Shown one piece after another: positions 53,502-63,823 of a stretch of 64,000 nt of DNA (position 1 is the stretch's first letter; each line of letters starts with the position of its first letter). The position numbers were made by a program, and so were the translations under genes. Below the pieces are notes generated by a model. That model worked only from the letters and a program-made list of their open reading frames with translations. It was not told where the DNA came from and ran no database searches. The stretch is from Candidatus Thermoflexus tengchongensis. Its GTDB lineage: Bacteria > Chloroflexota > Anaerolineae > Thermoflexales > Thermoflexaceae. The stretch covers positions 39,175-103,174 of the forward strand of contig JAEVEX010000006.1 of NCBI GenBank assembly GCA_016842085.1. Reading direction: 5' to 3'.

Positions 53502-54767
53502 TTATGGTTCCCCCAGCGCCCGTCGGAGGCTGGCCAGATCGGTGATGAAAGCGATCCGGAACAGGAAGGCCCGCAATGATGGACTCTGTTCCCACAGCCG
53601 GCGCACGCGCGGGCCGATGGGATCCTCCACGCCCGCTGCCCCTTCCTCCGCCGCATAGGCGCCGTAGAAAGCGAAGTAGGCCTGGTTCAGCTTGCGGATC
53701 ACATAGCCGTGTTCCAGGAAGACCCGGCGTCGAGCTTCCATATACAGTTCCGCCCGGCGGATTTCCCCCCGGGCCAGCAATCGTTCCACTACGGTGCGGG
53801 TTTTCGCCAGCTCCCGGCCGAAATGGAACGCCGGTCGTTCCTCCGGGGCGGGGGGCGAGTCCGTATGGGAGCTGGATGGGGGAAGATCCTCCGGATAGAA
53901 GCGGGCCAGCCACGCCCGCCCCATGGCCTTCCCCACCAGATCCGCGGCGGTCTCGTTAATGGTGCGGGTTTCCGGGCGCTCGTAGAACCATCCCAGAGGC
54001 CACAGGAAGAGCCAGTGGTGGGTCCACTCATGGGCGATGGCTTCGGTTAGATAGGAGATGGAGGGGGTTTCCATGATCATCGCCGGGTAGAGGGCCAGGC
54101 CGCCCAGGGGAACGACCAGGGAAGACACGTTGAATGCCCCGTCGACGCGCCGTTCGATCCGATCCATCTCATCCGCGGTGAGATCAGCCTGCAAGGGGAG
54201 GGCCGCCTGCTGAACAATCCGATCCCGGGGCGATACCACCAGCAGGTTGGGCATGGGGGTCAGGCGGAGGTTGACCGGGGGGATCGGGTAGCCCAGGAAA
54301 GTCAATCCTTCCCTGTGGAGGAGAACAGCGAGCTGCTCCGCGAGGATGGTCTCCGCCAGCGGGCGCAGCGCTTTCACCTTCCGGTGTTCCGTCTCCCAGC
54401 GGCGCCGGAGTTCCTCCAGGGTGGCCGGATCAGCGGGCTCGGGGCCAGCGATCTGATGTTCCAGATCCGCTGCCGCCTGCTGAGCGGCCTCCAGATGGCG
54501 CAAAAAGCCTCGAAGCGCCCGGCCCTGAGCCGCTTCATCCAGGAAAGCCTGAGGGGCCGCCGTGTCGAGGATCAGCTTCTCCCACCAGACGGAAAGGAGC
54601 CAGGTGGCGAAGTCGAAGCCTCGCCCGCTCAGTTGCAGGCTCAGGCGATCTTCGAAGGAAAGAGCGGGCTGCGAGGCGGACAGGCTGAGGGCGAACAGAC
54701 CGATGAGGATTCCATGCAATCCTCGCCGCAGATGCGGATGGATCTTTCGGAAAGTTTCGGGCCTCAT
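53502..54767 (-). CDS. Predicted HExxH zinc metallopeptidase-like exported protein
   Basis: 421 residues. The N-terminus (residues about 15-37) is a signal peptide or anchor. Near residue 240 is IAHEWTHHWLF, an HExxH zinc motif, and about 30 residues later NETAADLVGK offers a third glutamate ligand, the gluzincin pattern. The rest is largely helical, with a Glu/Arg-rich coiled region around residues 90-150. No specific peptidase family was recognised. The gene has no clear ribosome binding site (ATG at 54767; a TTG four codons upstream is an alternative). It is downstream of the mutase gene on the same strand but separated by 158 bases. Confidence 0.6.
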   Translation of the reverse strand: MRPETFRKIHPHLRRGLHGILIGLFALSLSASQPALSFEDRLSLQLSGRGFDFATWLLSVWWEKLILDTAAPQAFLDEAAQGRALRGFLRHLEAAQQAAADLEHQIAGPEPADPATLEELRRRWETEHRKVKALRPLAETILAEQLAVLLHREGLTFLGYPIPPVNLRLTPMPNLLVVSPRDRIVQQAALPLQADLTADEMDRIERRVDGAFNVSSLVVPLGGLALYPAMIMETPSISYLTEAIAHEWTHHWLFLWPLGWFYERPETRTINETAADLVGKAMGRAWLARFYPEDLPPSSSHTDSPPAPEERPAFHFGRELAKTRTVVERLLARGEIRRAELYMEARRRVFLEHGYVIRKLNQAYFAFYGAYAAEEGAAGVEDPIGPRVRRLWEQSPSLRAFLFRIAFITDLASLRRALGEP

Positions 54768-54925
54768 GGATGGAGCCAAAGCGATCCGGGAAGCTGGGGT
54801 GAGGCGCCACAGGTGCCCTGTTCTGGGAGAGAAGGTGCCCCTCTATGGTTTTGCCCACCTGATCCAGCCAGGGGTTGGGAGCCGCCGAGGGCGGCCCCCC
54901 AACCCCCAGACGATACCCCGCCGGC

Positions 54926-56608
<1,683 letters not shown>

Positions 56609-56829
56609 GGCGCCCTCCTGCCCGCAAGCTATCCCAGGGTGATTGGACTTCCGATAACATCTGGAATCCGGTCTGCCGTTGTCTGAAGTCCAGAGGGTAA
56701 GGCTCCCCGTCATTATACGCAGAGACGGATAGAGAAACAAACGATCGCCCGGTTTTCCCCTGGAAGGGCAGGGGAGCCAGGCCCTTCACCCGGCTCCCCT
56801 GCGCTGCGGGCGAGGGAAGGCGATGGCCA

Positions 56830-57396
56830 TCAGGACCATCCCCGCCACTGGGTAACTTCTTCAATCGGGCGGCGGGGGGTTTGGCGGGGCGGGGCATCCG
56901 GGGCCGGGTAGCCCAGATAGATGAAGCCCATGAACTGGGCGTCCTCGGGGACCCCCAGCCAGCGCAGGAGAAGGGGGTGGTAAGCCGTGTCGCCGGTGCG
57001 GAGATAAGCGCCGAGGCCCATGCCGTGGGCGGCGAGGAGGATGTTCTGGATGGCGGCGGCGGTGGCCACGATGTTTTCATGGGTTTCGATGGGGTCGCGG
57101 CCCTTGAGACAGGCCACGGCGATGATCACCGGGGCCCGATGGGGTTTCGCCCGTTCCCGTTTCAATTCCTCTTCGGTGGCGTCGGGCTTGACGGCCTGGA
57201 GGATCTGAGCGAAGACCTCGCCGAGCTCATCGAGGGCCGGGCCGGTGATGACCACGAAGCGCCAGGGCTCGGTCAGACGGTGGTTGGGGGCGCGCACCGC
57301 CGCCCGGAGCAACGTCTCGATCTCCTCCCGCTTCGGCCGCTCCGGCCGTACCTTCCCCACCATATGGCGGGTCATGATCGCTTCCAGGACATCCAT
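56830..57396 (-). CDS. Nitroreductase family FMN protein
   Basis: 188 residues; the ATG at 57396 has GGAGG five bases upstream. Blocks MTRHMVGKVRPERPKREEIETLL, APNHRLTEPWRFVVI, HENIVATAAAIQNILLAAHGMGLGAYLRTG and FIYLGYPA match the NfnB/YdjA-type FMN-dependent nitroreductase fold. The second block binds FMN phosphate. The electron donor is probably NAD(P)H; the physiological substrate is unknown. It lies upstream of the mutase gene with a 221-base gap, so co-transcription is uncertain. Confidence 0.87.
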   Translation of the reverse strand: MDVLEAIMTRHMVGKVRPERPKREEIETLLRAAVRAPNHRLTEPWRFVVITGPALDELGEVFAQILQAVKPDATEEELKRERAKPHRAPVIIAVACLKGRDPIETHENIVATAAAIQNILLAAHGMGLGAYLRTGDTAYHPLLLRWLGVPEDAQFMGFIYLGYPAPDAPPRQTPRRPIEEVTQWRGWS

Positions 57397-57712
57397 GGGG
57401 ACCTCCGGATTAGAAAGGTTCTCACTACGCAAAGGGTCCTTCTCCTTCTTCCTCCATAGCCAAAGGGCCACGGGGAGGAAGGAGAGGCGATCTGAGACCC
57501 GAAGGGCCTCAGCAAGGGAGCTCCAGGTGCCCGCTCAGCAGCCAGGGGAAACACTATTGTTATTTTACAAGATCTGGTGTTGGGCTCGAACTGGAAAGGC
57601 GAGATCACTCCAAAAGCGGTTTTCCAGAAGATCCTGCAGGAGGATCCTGAATATTGAGAATGGGCGGTGCCCCCGGATCGAAGTGGAGCCCATCTATTCT
57701 GCGCAAGTCCAG

Positions 57713-57733
57713 TTTGTGATTAATGTCACTAAA
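57713..57733 (+). promoter_or_regulatory. CRP/FNR-family operator-like palindrome, distal site
   Basis: TGTGA (57715-57719), six bases, TCACT (57726-57730), flanked by T and A: close to the TGTGA-N6-TCACA consensus. Its centre is about 112 bases before the predicted transcript start of the cox operon. Confidence 0.6.
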
Positions 57734-57754
57734 TTGAGATAAAATATTCAAATA

Positions 57755-57772
57755 TTGTTATTTAAATCACAA
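57755..57772 (+). promoter_or_regulatory. CRP/FNR-family operator-like palindrome, proximal site
   Basis: TTGTTATTTAAATCACAA is palindromic apart from one base (TGTTA-N6-TCACA). Its centre lies 41 bases from the distal site, four helical turns, and about 71 bases before the predicted start site, a standard class I activator position. Confidence 0.65.
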
Positions 57773-57799
57773 TAAATTCCCCGTTAACTCCACCATGAG

Positions 57800-57828
57800 T
57801 TGACAAGTTTTGCTGATTTCCCTACACT
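57800..57828 (+). promoter_or_regulatory. Promoter of the DUF59-amidohydrolase-adh-cox operon
   Basis: TTGACA (57800-57805), a 17-base spacer and TACACT (57823-57828); start predicted near 57835. The surrounding 150 bases are strikingly A/T-rich against the local background. Confidence 0.7.
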
Positions 57829-57858
57829 TTATTGTGACGAGCAGGAAAGGAGGGGCGG

Positions 57859-57912
57859 ATGGCTGCTTCGGGGAGACAGACGCCAGGGCGTGGGAGCGAT
57901 CGGCATTGGTGA
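57859..57912 (+). CDS. Possible 17-codon upstream reading frame coupled to the DUF59 gene
   Basis: An ATG at 57859 has an excellent GGAGGGG site five bases upstream, better than any seen for the following gene. The frame encodes 17 residues and its TGA (57910-57912) overlaps the GTG of the DUF59 gene. It may load ribosomes for translational coupling; a start-region frameshift is the alternative. Confidence 0.4.
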   Translation: MAASGRQTPGRGSDRHW

Positions 57913-58628
57913 AGCTCTGGCAGGCTCTGGACGGGGTCCTGGACCCGGAGCTGGATCAATCCATTGTCCGGCTGGGGTTCGTCGAAGCGGTGACCGTGGA
58001 AGGCTCCTGCGCATGGGTGACCCTTCGTTTGCCCACTTTCTGGTGTGCCCCCAATTTTGTGTTCATGATGGTGGAAGACATCCGGCGCGTTCTTCTCCAG
58101 GTTGAAGGCATCCAGGCCGTTCGGATCCGATTGCTGGATCACTTCGCCTCAGAAGCCATCGAGTCCGCTGTCCATGACGGGCGCTCCTTTGAAGAGGCTT
58201 TCCCTGGAGAGGTTGCGGGATCTCTGGATGAGCTCCGTGCGTTCTTCCGTCGCAAAAGTTATCTGGGGCGTCAATTCGCGCTCCTGAGCGCCCTCCGTGC
58301 CGCTGGTTTTTCTCCGTCGGAGATCTGCGCTATGCGCCTCGCTGACTTATTTGAATCCAGCGGGACGTGGCATGCCCGCCGGGCCGATGGCACATCGGTG
58401 CCGATTGAGCCTGGGGAGGCGATCTGGCGTTATCTGGAGCGGCGGCGGGATTTGGGTCTTGACATGCATCCCGATGCCCCCCTGATGCTGGACCCGGATG
58501 GCCATCCGATCTCCCCTGAATCTTTCGACGACTATCTCCGTCGAAGTCGCGCGGCTCTCCTGAACTTTAAGTCGAACGCTTTTCTCTGTCAGGCTCTGCT
58601 GGCCAGTCGGAAAGGAGGTGCCCCATGA
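57909..58628 (+). CDS. DUF59 (SufT/PaaD-like) protein with C-terminal extension
   Basis: 239 residues from the GTG at 57909; the in-frame region before it shows no homology. Residues about 1-95 form a DUF59 domain (ALDGVLDPELDQSIVRLGFV, TFWCAPNFVFMMVEDIRRVL with the reactive cysteine). The remaining 140 residues (from SLDELRAFFRRKSY) match the longer DUF59 proteins found beside amidohydrolase and alcohol dehydrogenase genes in actinobacterial propane monooxygenase clusters. A role in metal or Fe-S centre maturation of the operon's oxidoreductase is inferred. Its stop overlaps the amidohydrolase start (ATGA). Confidence 0.75.
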   Translation: MKLWQALDGVLDPELDQSIVRLGFVEAVTVEGSCAWVTLRLPTFWCAPNFVFMMVEDIRRVLLQVEGIQAVRIRLLDHFASEAIESAVHDGRSFEEAFPGEVAGSLDELRAFFRRKSYLGRQFALLSALRAAGFSPSEICAMRLADLFESSGTWHARRADGTSVPIEPGEAIWRYLERRRDLGLDMHPDAPLMLDPDGHPISPESFDDYLRRSRAALLNFKSNAFLCQALLASRKGGAP

Positions 58629-59656
58629 TCCGGGTTGATGGGCAGGAGATTTTCGTGATCGATGGCCACATCCATTTCTGGGATGGGAGTCCGGAGAACT
58701 GGCGGAACAAATATGGGGAAGGCTGGATGCTTTGCTTCTACGATTACCACAAGGCCCTCAGCCCCGCAGATTACATCTGGCCATTCGATAAATATTGCAA
58801 ATACGACGAGGAAAATCTGATTCGGGATCTCTTTCTTGAAGGCTATGTGGATATGGGGATCTTCAACTCCACCTATCTCACCGAGTTCTTCAAGAACGGA
58901 TTTAACACCCATATCCAGAACAACGTCTTGAAGCAGAAGTATCCGGACCGCTTTATCCTGTGCGGCACCTTTGATCCCCGCTGGGGTGAGAAAGGCCTGG
59001 ATGAGTTCCGGCGGATGGTGGAGGAATATCCCATTCAGGGCCTGAAGCTCTATACGGCGGAGTGGCGGGGGGAGTCCCGCGGATGGCGGCTGACGGATCC
59101 CATGGCCTATCGTTATCTGGAGCTCTGCCGCGAGCTGGGGATCCGCAATATCCATGTCCACAAAGGCCCCACGATCTATCCGCTGAATAAGGACGCCTTC
59201 GATGTGCATGATGTGGATCAGGCGGCTTCTGACTTCCCCGATCTGAATTTCATCGTGGAGCACTGTGGCCTGCCGCGCCTTGATGACTTCTGCTGGATCG
59301 CGACGCAGGACAAGAACGTCTATGCCGGCCTGGCGGTGGCTATCGCCTTTATCCACTCCCGCCCGCGGTATTTCGCGGAGATCATGGCCAATCTCCTCTA
59401 CTGGCTGGGACCCGATCGCATCCTCTTCGGCAGCGATTATGCCCTCTGGTCGCCGCGCTGGATCATTGAGCGGTTCATCTCTTTTGAGCTGCCGCCGGAC
59501 ATCAAAGAGGAATACGGCGTCGATCTGACCCTGGAGACCAAACGCAAGATCCTGGGGGAGAACGCCGCGCGGCTTTATGGGATCGACATCGCCGCCCAAC
59601 GGGAGAAGCTCCAGCGCGATCCGATTGGCCAGCGGCTGGCTGCGATGGCCGCATAG
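58625..59656 (+). CDS. Amidohydrolase-family protein of the propane-monooxygenase-associated type
   Basis: 343 residues; the ATG follows GGAGGTG. The metal motif is HIHFWDG near residue 14, with later histidines in NIHVHKG, VEHCGLP and the aspartate in GSDYALW: a complete set for an amidohydrolase-2 fold with one metal. Its sequence, including LSPADYIWPFDKYCKY and YTAEWRGESRGW, closely follows proteins encoded next to propane/acetone monooxygenases, whose role is thought to be accessory (maturation) or catalytic on a pathway intermediate. No monooxygenase is in this window; here it sits between DUF59 and an alcohol dehydrogenase, then coxMSL. Confidence 0.85.
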   Translation: MIRVDGQEIFVIDGHIHFWDGSPENWRNKYGEGWMLCFYDYHKALSPADYIWPFDKYCKYDEENLIRDLFLEGYVDMGIFNSTYLTEFFKNGFNTHIQNNVLKQKYPDRFILCGTFDPRWGEKGLDEFRRMVEEYPIQGLKLYTAEWRGESRGWRLTDPMAYRYLELCRELGIRNIHVHKGPTIYPLNKDAFDVHDVDQAASDFPDLNFIVEHCGLPRLDDFCWIATQDKNVYAGLAVAIAFIHSRPRYFAEIMANLLYWLGPDRILFGSDYALWSPRWIIERFISFELPPDIKEEYGVDLTLETKRKILGENAARLYGIDIAAQREKLQRDPIGQRLAAMAA

Positions 59657-59740
59657 GAGAGTCATTGTGCAACAGGCCTGTGCGGGGGCCTGGCCGTCAT
59701 ATACGCTCATCCTGGTTTATCTCCCCTCCGGAGGTCAGCC

Positions 59741-60784
59741 ATGAAAGCGGCCCGCCTCTATCAGTATGACCCGCAACTGAACGTCCAGCTGCAGGTTGAG
59801 GAAGTCCCGGAGCCGAAGATCGCCGCCCCGGATGAGGTCATTGTGCGCATCGGTGCGGCCGGCCTCTGCCGGACGGACCTCCACATCATCGAAGGGGTAT
59901 GGCGCAACATTCTGGATCCGGATGGGAGGTTGCTCCCTTACATCCCCGGCCACGAGAACGCTGGCTGGGTGGAGGAGGTGGGGAGCGCGGTGACCTCAGT
60001 AAAGCCGGGAGATGCCGTGATCTGCCACCCTCTTCGGACCTGCGGAGTATGTCTGGCGTGCCGTCAGGGAGAAGATATGTATTGTGAGCGAGGCATCTTC
60101 CCTGGCCTGAATGCTAACGGGGGGTTCGCCGAATATCTGGTGACGAACGAGCGGGCCCTGGTCAAGCTCCCGGACGGCGTGGCCCCTGCGGATGTGGCCC
60201 CGCTGGCCGATGCGGGCCTCACCGCCTACCGGGCCGCCAAACGGGCGGCGAAATGGCTTCCCCCCGGGACCTTCTGTGTGATCATTGGGATCGGCGGCCT
60301 GGGTCACATCGCTCTTCAGGTCCTCCGAGCCCTCTCCAGCGCCCGCATCATCGCTGTAGACATCACCGAGCCCGCCCGTCGCCTGGCCCAGGAGCTTGGG
60401 GCGGATGAAGTCCTCCCCGGCGGCCCGGACCTCGTGGCGGAGGTCCGCGAGCGGACGAAGGGGGGTGCTCACGTGGTCCTTGATTTCGTTGGCGAGGCAG
60501 GGGTGGAACAGCAGGGCTGGCAGATGCTCCGCAGGGGAGGAACCCATTTCATCATCGGTTATGGAGGGAAGCTCGAGGTCCCCACGGTGCAGATGATTTT
60601 CAATGAGATCGCGATCGCTGGAAGCCTGGTGGGAAACTACATGGAGCTGGTGGAATTGATGGATCTCAATGCCCGGGGTCTGGTGAAGGTTCACAGCCGG
60701 CAGTATCGGCTGGATCAGATCAATCAGGCCATTGATGATTTCAAGAACCGCCGCTACATCGGCCGCGCCGTGATCATCCCATAA
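59741..60784 (+). CDS. Zinc-dependent alcohol dehydrogenase
   Basis: 347 residues; the ATG follows GGAGG. Catalytic zinc ligands are C43-type (GLCRTDLH), the GHE motif (IPGHENAGWVEEVG) and a distal Asp (PLADAGLTAY). Structural zinc cysteines are in CGVCLACRQGEDMYC. The coenzyme fold IIGIGGLGHIALQ with a later acidic D (AVDIT) favours NAD. It belongs to the medium-chain family; close relatives accompany propane monooxygenases and oxidise alcohols such as 2-propanol or 1-propanol. Substrate here is unknown. It is co-directional and tightly spaced with coxM (13 bases). Confidence 0.9.
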   Translation: MKAARLYQYDPQLNVQLQVEEVPEPKIAAPDEVIVRIGAAGLCRTDLHIIEGVWRNILDPDGRLLPYIPGHENAGWVEEVGSAVTSVKPGDAVICHPLRTCGVCLACRQGEDMYCERGIFPGLNANGGFAEYLVTNERALVKLPDGVAPADVAPLADAGLTAYRAAKRAAKWLPPGTFCVIIGIGGLGHIALQVLRALSSARIIAVDITEPARRLAQELGADEVLPGGPDLVAEVRERTKGGAHVVLDFVGEAGVEQQGWQMLRRGGTHFIIGYGGKLEVPTVQMIFNEIAIAGSLVGNYMELVELMDLNARGLVKVHSRQYRLDQINQAIDDFKNRRYIGRAVIIP

Positions 60785-60797
60785 GCAGGAGGCTCCC

Positions 60798-61682
60798 ATG
60801 TTTCCCGCGCCCTTTGAATACGTTGCCCCCTCGACCCTGGATCAGGCCATCCGCCTCCTCCAGCAATACGGTGCGGACGCCCGTCTCCTGGCTGGCGGAC
60901 AGAGCCTGATCCCGATGATGCGATTCCGGCTGGCCAACCCGAAGGTCCTCATTGACCTCAATCGCATCCCCGGCCTGGACTTCCTGGAAGAGGACCGAGG
61001 GGTTCTGCGCATCGGCGCTATGGTGCGCCATCGCGCGATGGAGCGCACCCCGCTCATCCAGCAGCGTTATCCCCTCCTGGCGGATACGGCGCGGGTCATC
61101 GCCGATCCCATTGTGCGTAACCGGGGCACGGTCGGAGGTTCCATCGCCCATGCGGATCCAGCAGGGGATTGGGGAGCAGCTCTTCTGGCCGCGAAGGCGG
61201 AGGTGGTGATCACTGGCCCGAAGGGCCGGCGGATGGGCCAGCGCACCCTACCGCTGGAGGATTTCTTCACCGGACCCTTTATGACCGCCCTGCAGCCCGG
61301 CGAGATCGTCACGGAGATCCGGGTGCCTGCTCCCGGGCCGCGGGAGGCTGGGGCCTACCTCAAGATCGAACGTAAGGTGGGCGACTTCGCTGTGGTTGCG
61401 GTGGGAGTTCAGATCGCCCTGGATGCGGATGGGGTATGCCGGAAGGCCGGGATCGGGCTGTGCGCAGTGGGGCCCACCTCCTTGCGCGCCCGGGAGGCAG
61501 AGGAATGGCTGATCGGCAAACGCCCGGACGAAAGTGTGATCGCCCGGGCAGGGGAGCTGGCGGCTGAGGCCTCCCAGCCCACCAGTGATACCCGCGGGCC
61601 CGCCGAATACAAGCGGGATATGGTGCGGGTCCTGACCGTCCGGGCTCTCCGGAAGGCTCTGGAACGCATTCCGATGGCATGA
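60798..61682 (+). CDS. coxM: Carbon monoxide dehydrogenase medium (FAD) subunit
   Basis: 294 residues; the ATG follows AGGAGG. Residues 1-180 are the FAD domain, with the flavin-contact motifs LLAGGQSLIPMMRFRL (A-G-G-Q-S) and a T-x-GGS-type loop (RGTVGGSIAHADP). The C-terminal domain follows (YLKIERKVGDFAVVAVGV). It takes electrons from the small subunit and passes them on. The first gene of the coxM-coxS-coxL set, it comes directly after the alcohol dehydrogenase. Confidence 0.92.
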   Translation: MFPAPFEYVAPSTLDQAIRLLQQYGADARLLAGGQSLIPMMRFRLANPKVLIDLNRIPGLDFLEEDRGVLRIGAMVRHRAMERTPLIQQRYPLLADTARVIADPIVRNRGTVGGSIAHADPAGDWGAALLAAKAEVVITGPKGRRMGQRTLPLEDFFTGPFMTALQPGEIVTEIRVPAPGPREAGAYLKIERKVGDFAVVAVGVQIALDADGVCRKAGIGLCAVGPTSLRAREAEEWLIGKRPDESVIARAGELAAEASQPTSDTRGPAEYKRDMVRVLTVRALRKALERIPMA

Positions 61683-61757
61683 GCGGGACCTGGGAGATGC
61701 GGTTGCGGATGGAAACCTCGGTTGTATCCACTGATCCTCATAACCAGGGAGGTAACC

Positions 61758-62315
61758 ATGCCGGCACGCAAGGGAAAGCGCGCGACAGCGGCGCCTCGCC
61801 GGACGGCTGCCCGTAAAGCTGTGGAGGCTGTTCAGCCCGCGGCTCGACAGCGAATCCGGGTGACGGTTAACGGCCATCCATATGAGGCCGATGTGGAAGC
61901 CCGCACGCTCCTGGTGTATTTCCTTCGGGACACCCTGGGGCTCACGGGAACCCACGTGGGTTGCGATACGACCAGCTGCGGGGCATGCACCGTCCTCCTG
62001 AACGGGGAGGCCGTCAAAAGCTGCACATTGTTCGCTGTCCAGGCTGATGAGGCAGAGATTTTGACGGTGGAAGGCCTGGCCAAAGACGGCGAGCTGCATC
62101 CGCTGCAGAAAGCGTTCTGGGAAGATCACGGCCTTCAGTGCGGGTTCTGCACGCCCGGGATGCTGATGACCGCTTATGCCTTCCTCATGGAGAATCCCCA
62201 TCCCAGCGAGGAGGAGATCCGGGTTGCGATCTCCGGCAATCTGTGCCGTTGCACCGGATATATGAACATCGTGAAGGCGATCCAGCACGCCGCGCAGGAG
62301 ATGGCCGCCCGCTGA
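61758..62315 (+). CDS. coxS: Carbon monoxide dehydrogenase small (2Fe-2S) subunit
   Basis: 185 residues; the ATG at 61758 follows GGGAGG. An unusual Arg/Ala/Lys-rich N-terminal extension of about 28 residues precedes the domain. The plant-type [2Fe-2S] motif is [22 protein letters not shown] and the second cluster is in QCGFCTPGM and NLCRCTGY. Together the eight cysteines match molybdenum hydroxylase small subunits. It connects the active-site subunit CoxL with CoxM. Confidence 0.94.
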   Translation: MPARKGKRATAAPRRTAARKAVEAVQPAARQRIRVTVNGHPYEADVEARTLLVYFLRDTLGLTGTHVGCDTTSCGACTVLLNGEAVKSCTLFAVQADEAEILTVEGLAKDGELHPLQKAFWEDHGLQCGFCTPGMLMTAYAFLMENPHPSEEEIRVAISGNLCRCTGYMNIVKAIQHAAQEMAAR

Positions 62316-62344
62316 ACAGGATCCCGTTTGCTCAGGAGGCTGGC

Positions 62345-63823
62345 ATGGCGACTACCGGGCAAGCCCATGTCGTGCTGGGCCATCCGGTCCGGCGGAAAGA
62401 GGATCTTCGCTTCATTCAGGGCCGCGGCCGCTATCTGGACGATATCGTTCTGCCCCGTATGGCCTACATGGCCCTGGTGCGCAGTCCTTATGCCCACGCC
62501 CGCATCCGGTCCATCCGCACCGACGCCGCGAAAGCGGTCCCCGGGGTGCTGGCCGTGATCACCGGGGAGGATCTGGAGGAGCTGGGCCTCGCCTGGATGC
62601 CCACCCTGGCGGGGGATAAACAGATGGTCCTGGCGGTGGGCAAGGTGCTCTTTCAATATCAGGAGGTCGCCGCCGTGGTGGCGGAGTCCCGGGAGGCGGC
62701 GGTGGACGGGGCCCAGGCGGTGGAAGTGGATTATGAGCCCCTCCCGGTGGTGGTGGATCCCTTCAAAGCCCTGGAGCCGGACGCGCCGATCCTGCGGGAG
62801 GATCGGGAGCAAAAAACCAACCATATCTGGCACTGGGAAGTGGGGGATCGCGAGGCCACCGAAGAGGCCCTGCATCGATCGGAGGTGGTGATCCGCGAGC
62901 ATATCAAATTCCAGCGGGTGCATCCAGCTCCCCTGGAGCCATGCGGCTGCATTGCTGACTTCGATCGAGTCACGGGTCGATTGACCCTTTATGTGACCTC
63001 CCAGGCCCCCCACGCTTATCGGACGTTACTGGCGCTGGTGACCAAGTTGCCGGAGCATATGATCCGGGTGATCTCCCCAGACATCGGCGGAGGGTTCGGC
63101 AACAAGGTGGCCGTCTACCCGGGTTATGTATGCGCCATTGTGGCCTCGATGATGCTGGGGCGACCGGTGAAGTGGGTGGAGACACGAACCGAGAACCTGA
63201 CCTCCACCTCCTTCGCCCGGGATTACCACATGACGGTCGAACTGGGAGCGACCCGCGAGGGGAAAGTGACCGCCCTGCGTGTGAAGACCCTGGCCGACCA
63301 CGGCGCTTTCGACGCCTCTGCGAACCCCAGCCGCTTCCCCGCCGGGCTGTTCAGCATCTGCACCGGGTCCTATGATTTCCCGGTCGCCTTCGCGGAGGTC
63401 GACGCGGTCTATACCAATAAGGCTCCTGGCGGGATCTCCTATCGCTGCTCGTTCCGGGTGACCGAAGCCTCTTATCTGATCGAGCGGGCGATGGACATCC
63501 TGGCCGACGAGCTGGGGATGGACCCGGCGGAGTTGCGGCGGCGGAACTTCATCCCCCCGGAGAAGTTCCCCTATCGCTCGGCGCTGGGCTGGACCTATGA
63601 TAGCGGTAACTATGTGGCGGCCCTGGATCGCGCGCTGGAGCTGATCGGCTATCCGGAGCTCCGGCGCGAGCAGGAGGAGCGGCGGCGGCGGGGCGAGCTG
63701 ATGGGCATCGGCATTTCCTCTTACACCGAGATTGTGGGGGCGGGGCCGAGCCATACCTTCGACATCGCGGGCTTGAAGATGTTCGACAGCTGCGAGATCC
63801 GCGTCCATCCTAATGAGTTTTGA
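62345..63823 (+). pseudogene. coxL: Carbon monoxide dehydrogenase large (Mo-Cu) subunit, truncated
   Basis: The frame encodes 492 residues, against about 800 for intact CoxL. ATG at 62345 with CAGGAGG. Opening GHPVRRKEDLRFIQGRGRYLDDI is typical. The active-site loop SYRCSFR around Cys368 matches the form I CoxL signature AYxCSFR (Ser for the first Ala), whose cysteine binds the copper of the Mo-Cu site, so the ancestral gene encoded a CO-oxidising enzyme or close relative. Homology runs to EIRVHP (codon ending 63811) and then stops; three foreign codons and a TGA follow. The C-terminal 300 residues, which bind molybdopterin, are missing from this point. An insertion at about 63812 is the likely cause. 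Confidence 0.85.

Noticed and set aside
57713..57772. Naming the CRP-like palindromes as CooA (CO sensor) sites
   Set aside because: The half-sites are TGTGA/TCACA-type, not the TGTCA/CGACA-type of CooA, and no cooA gene is in the window.
58300..58628. Tyrosine-recombinase-like similarity in the C-terminal half of the DUF59 protein
   Set aside because: The helical pattern is vaguely integrase-like, but the catalytic R-H-R-Y set is not present and the same extension occurs in other DUF59 proteins of monooxygenase clusters.
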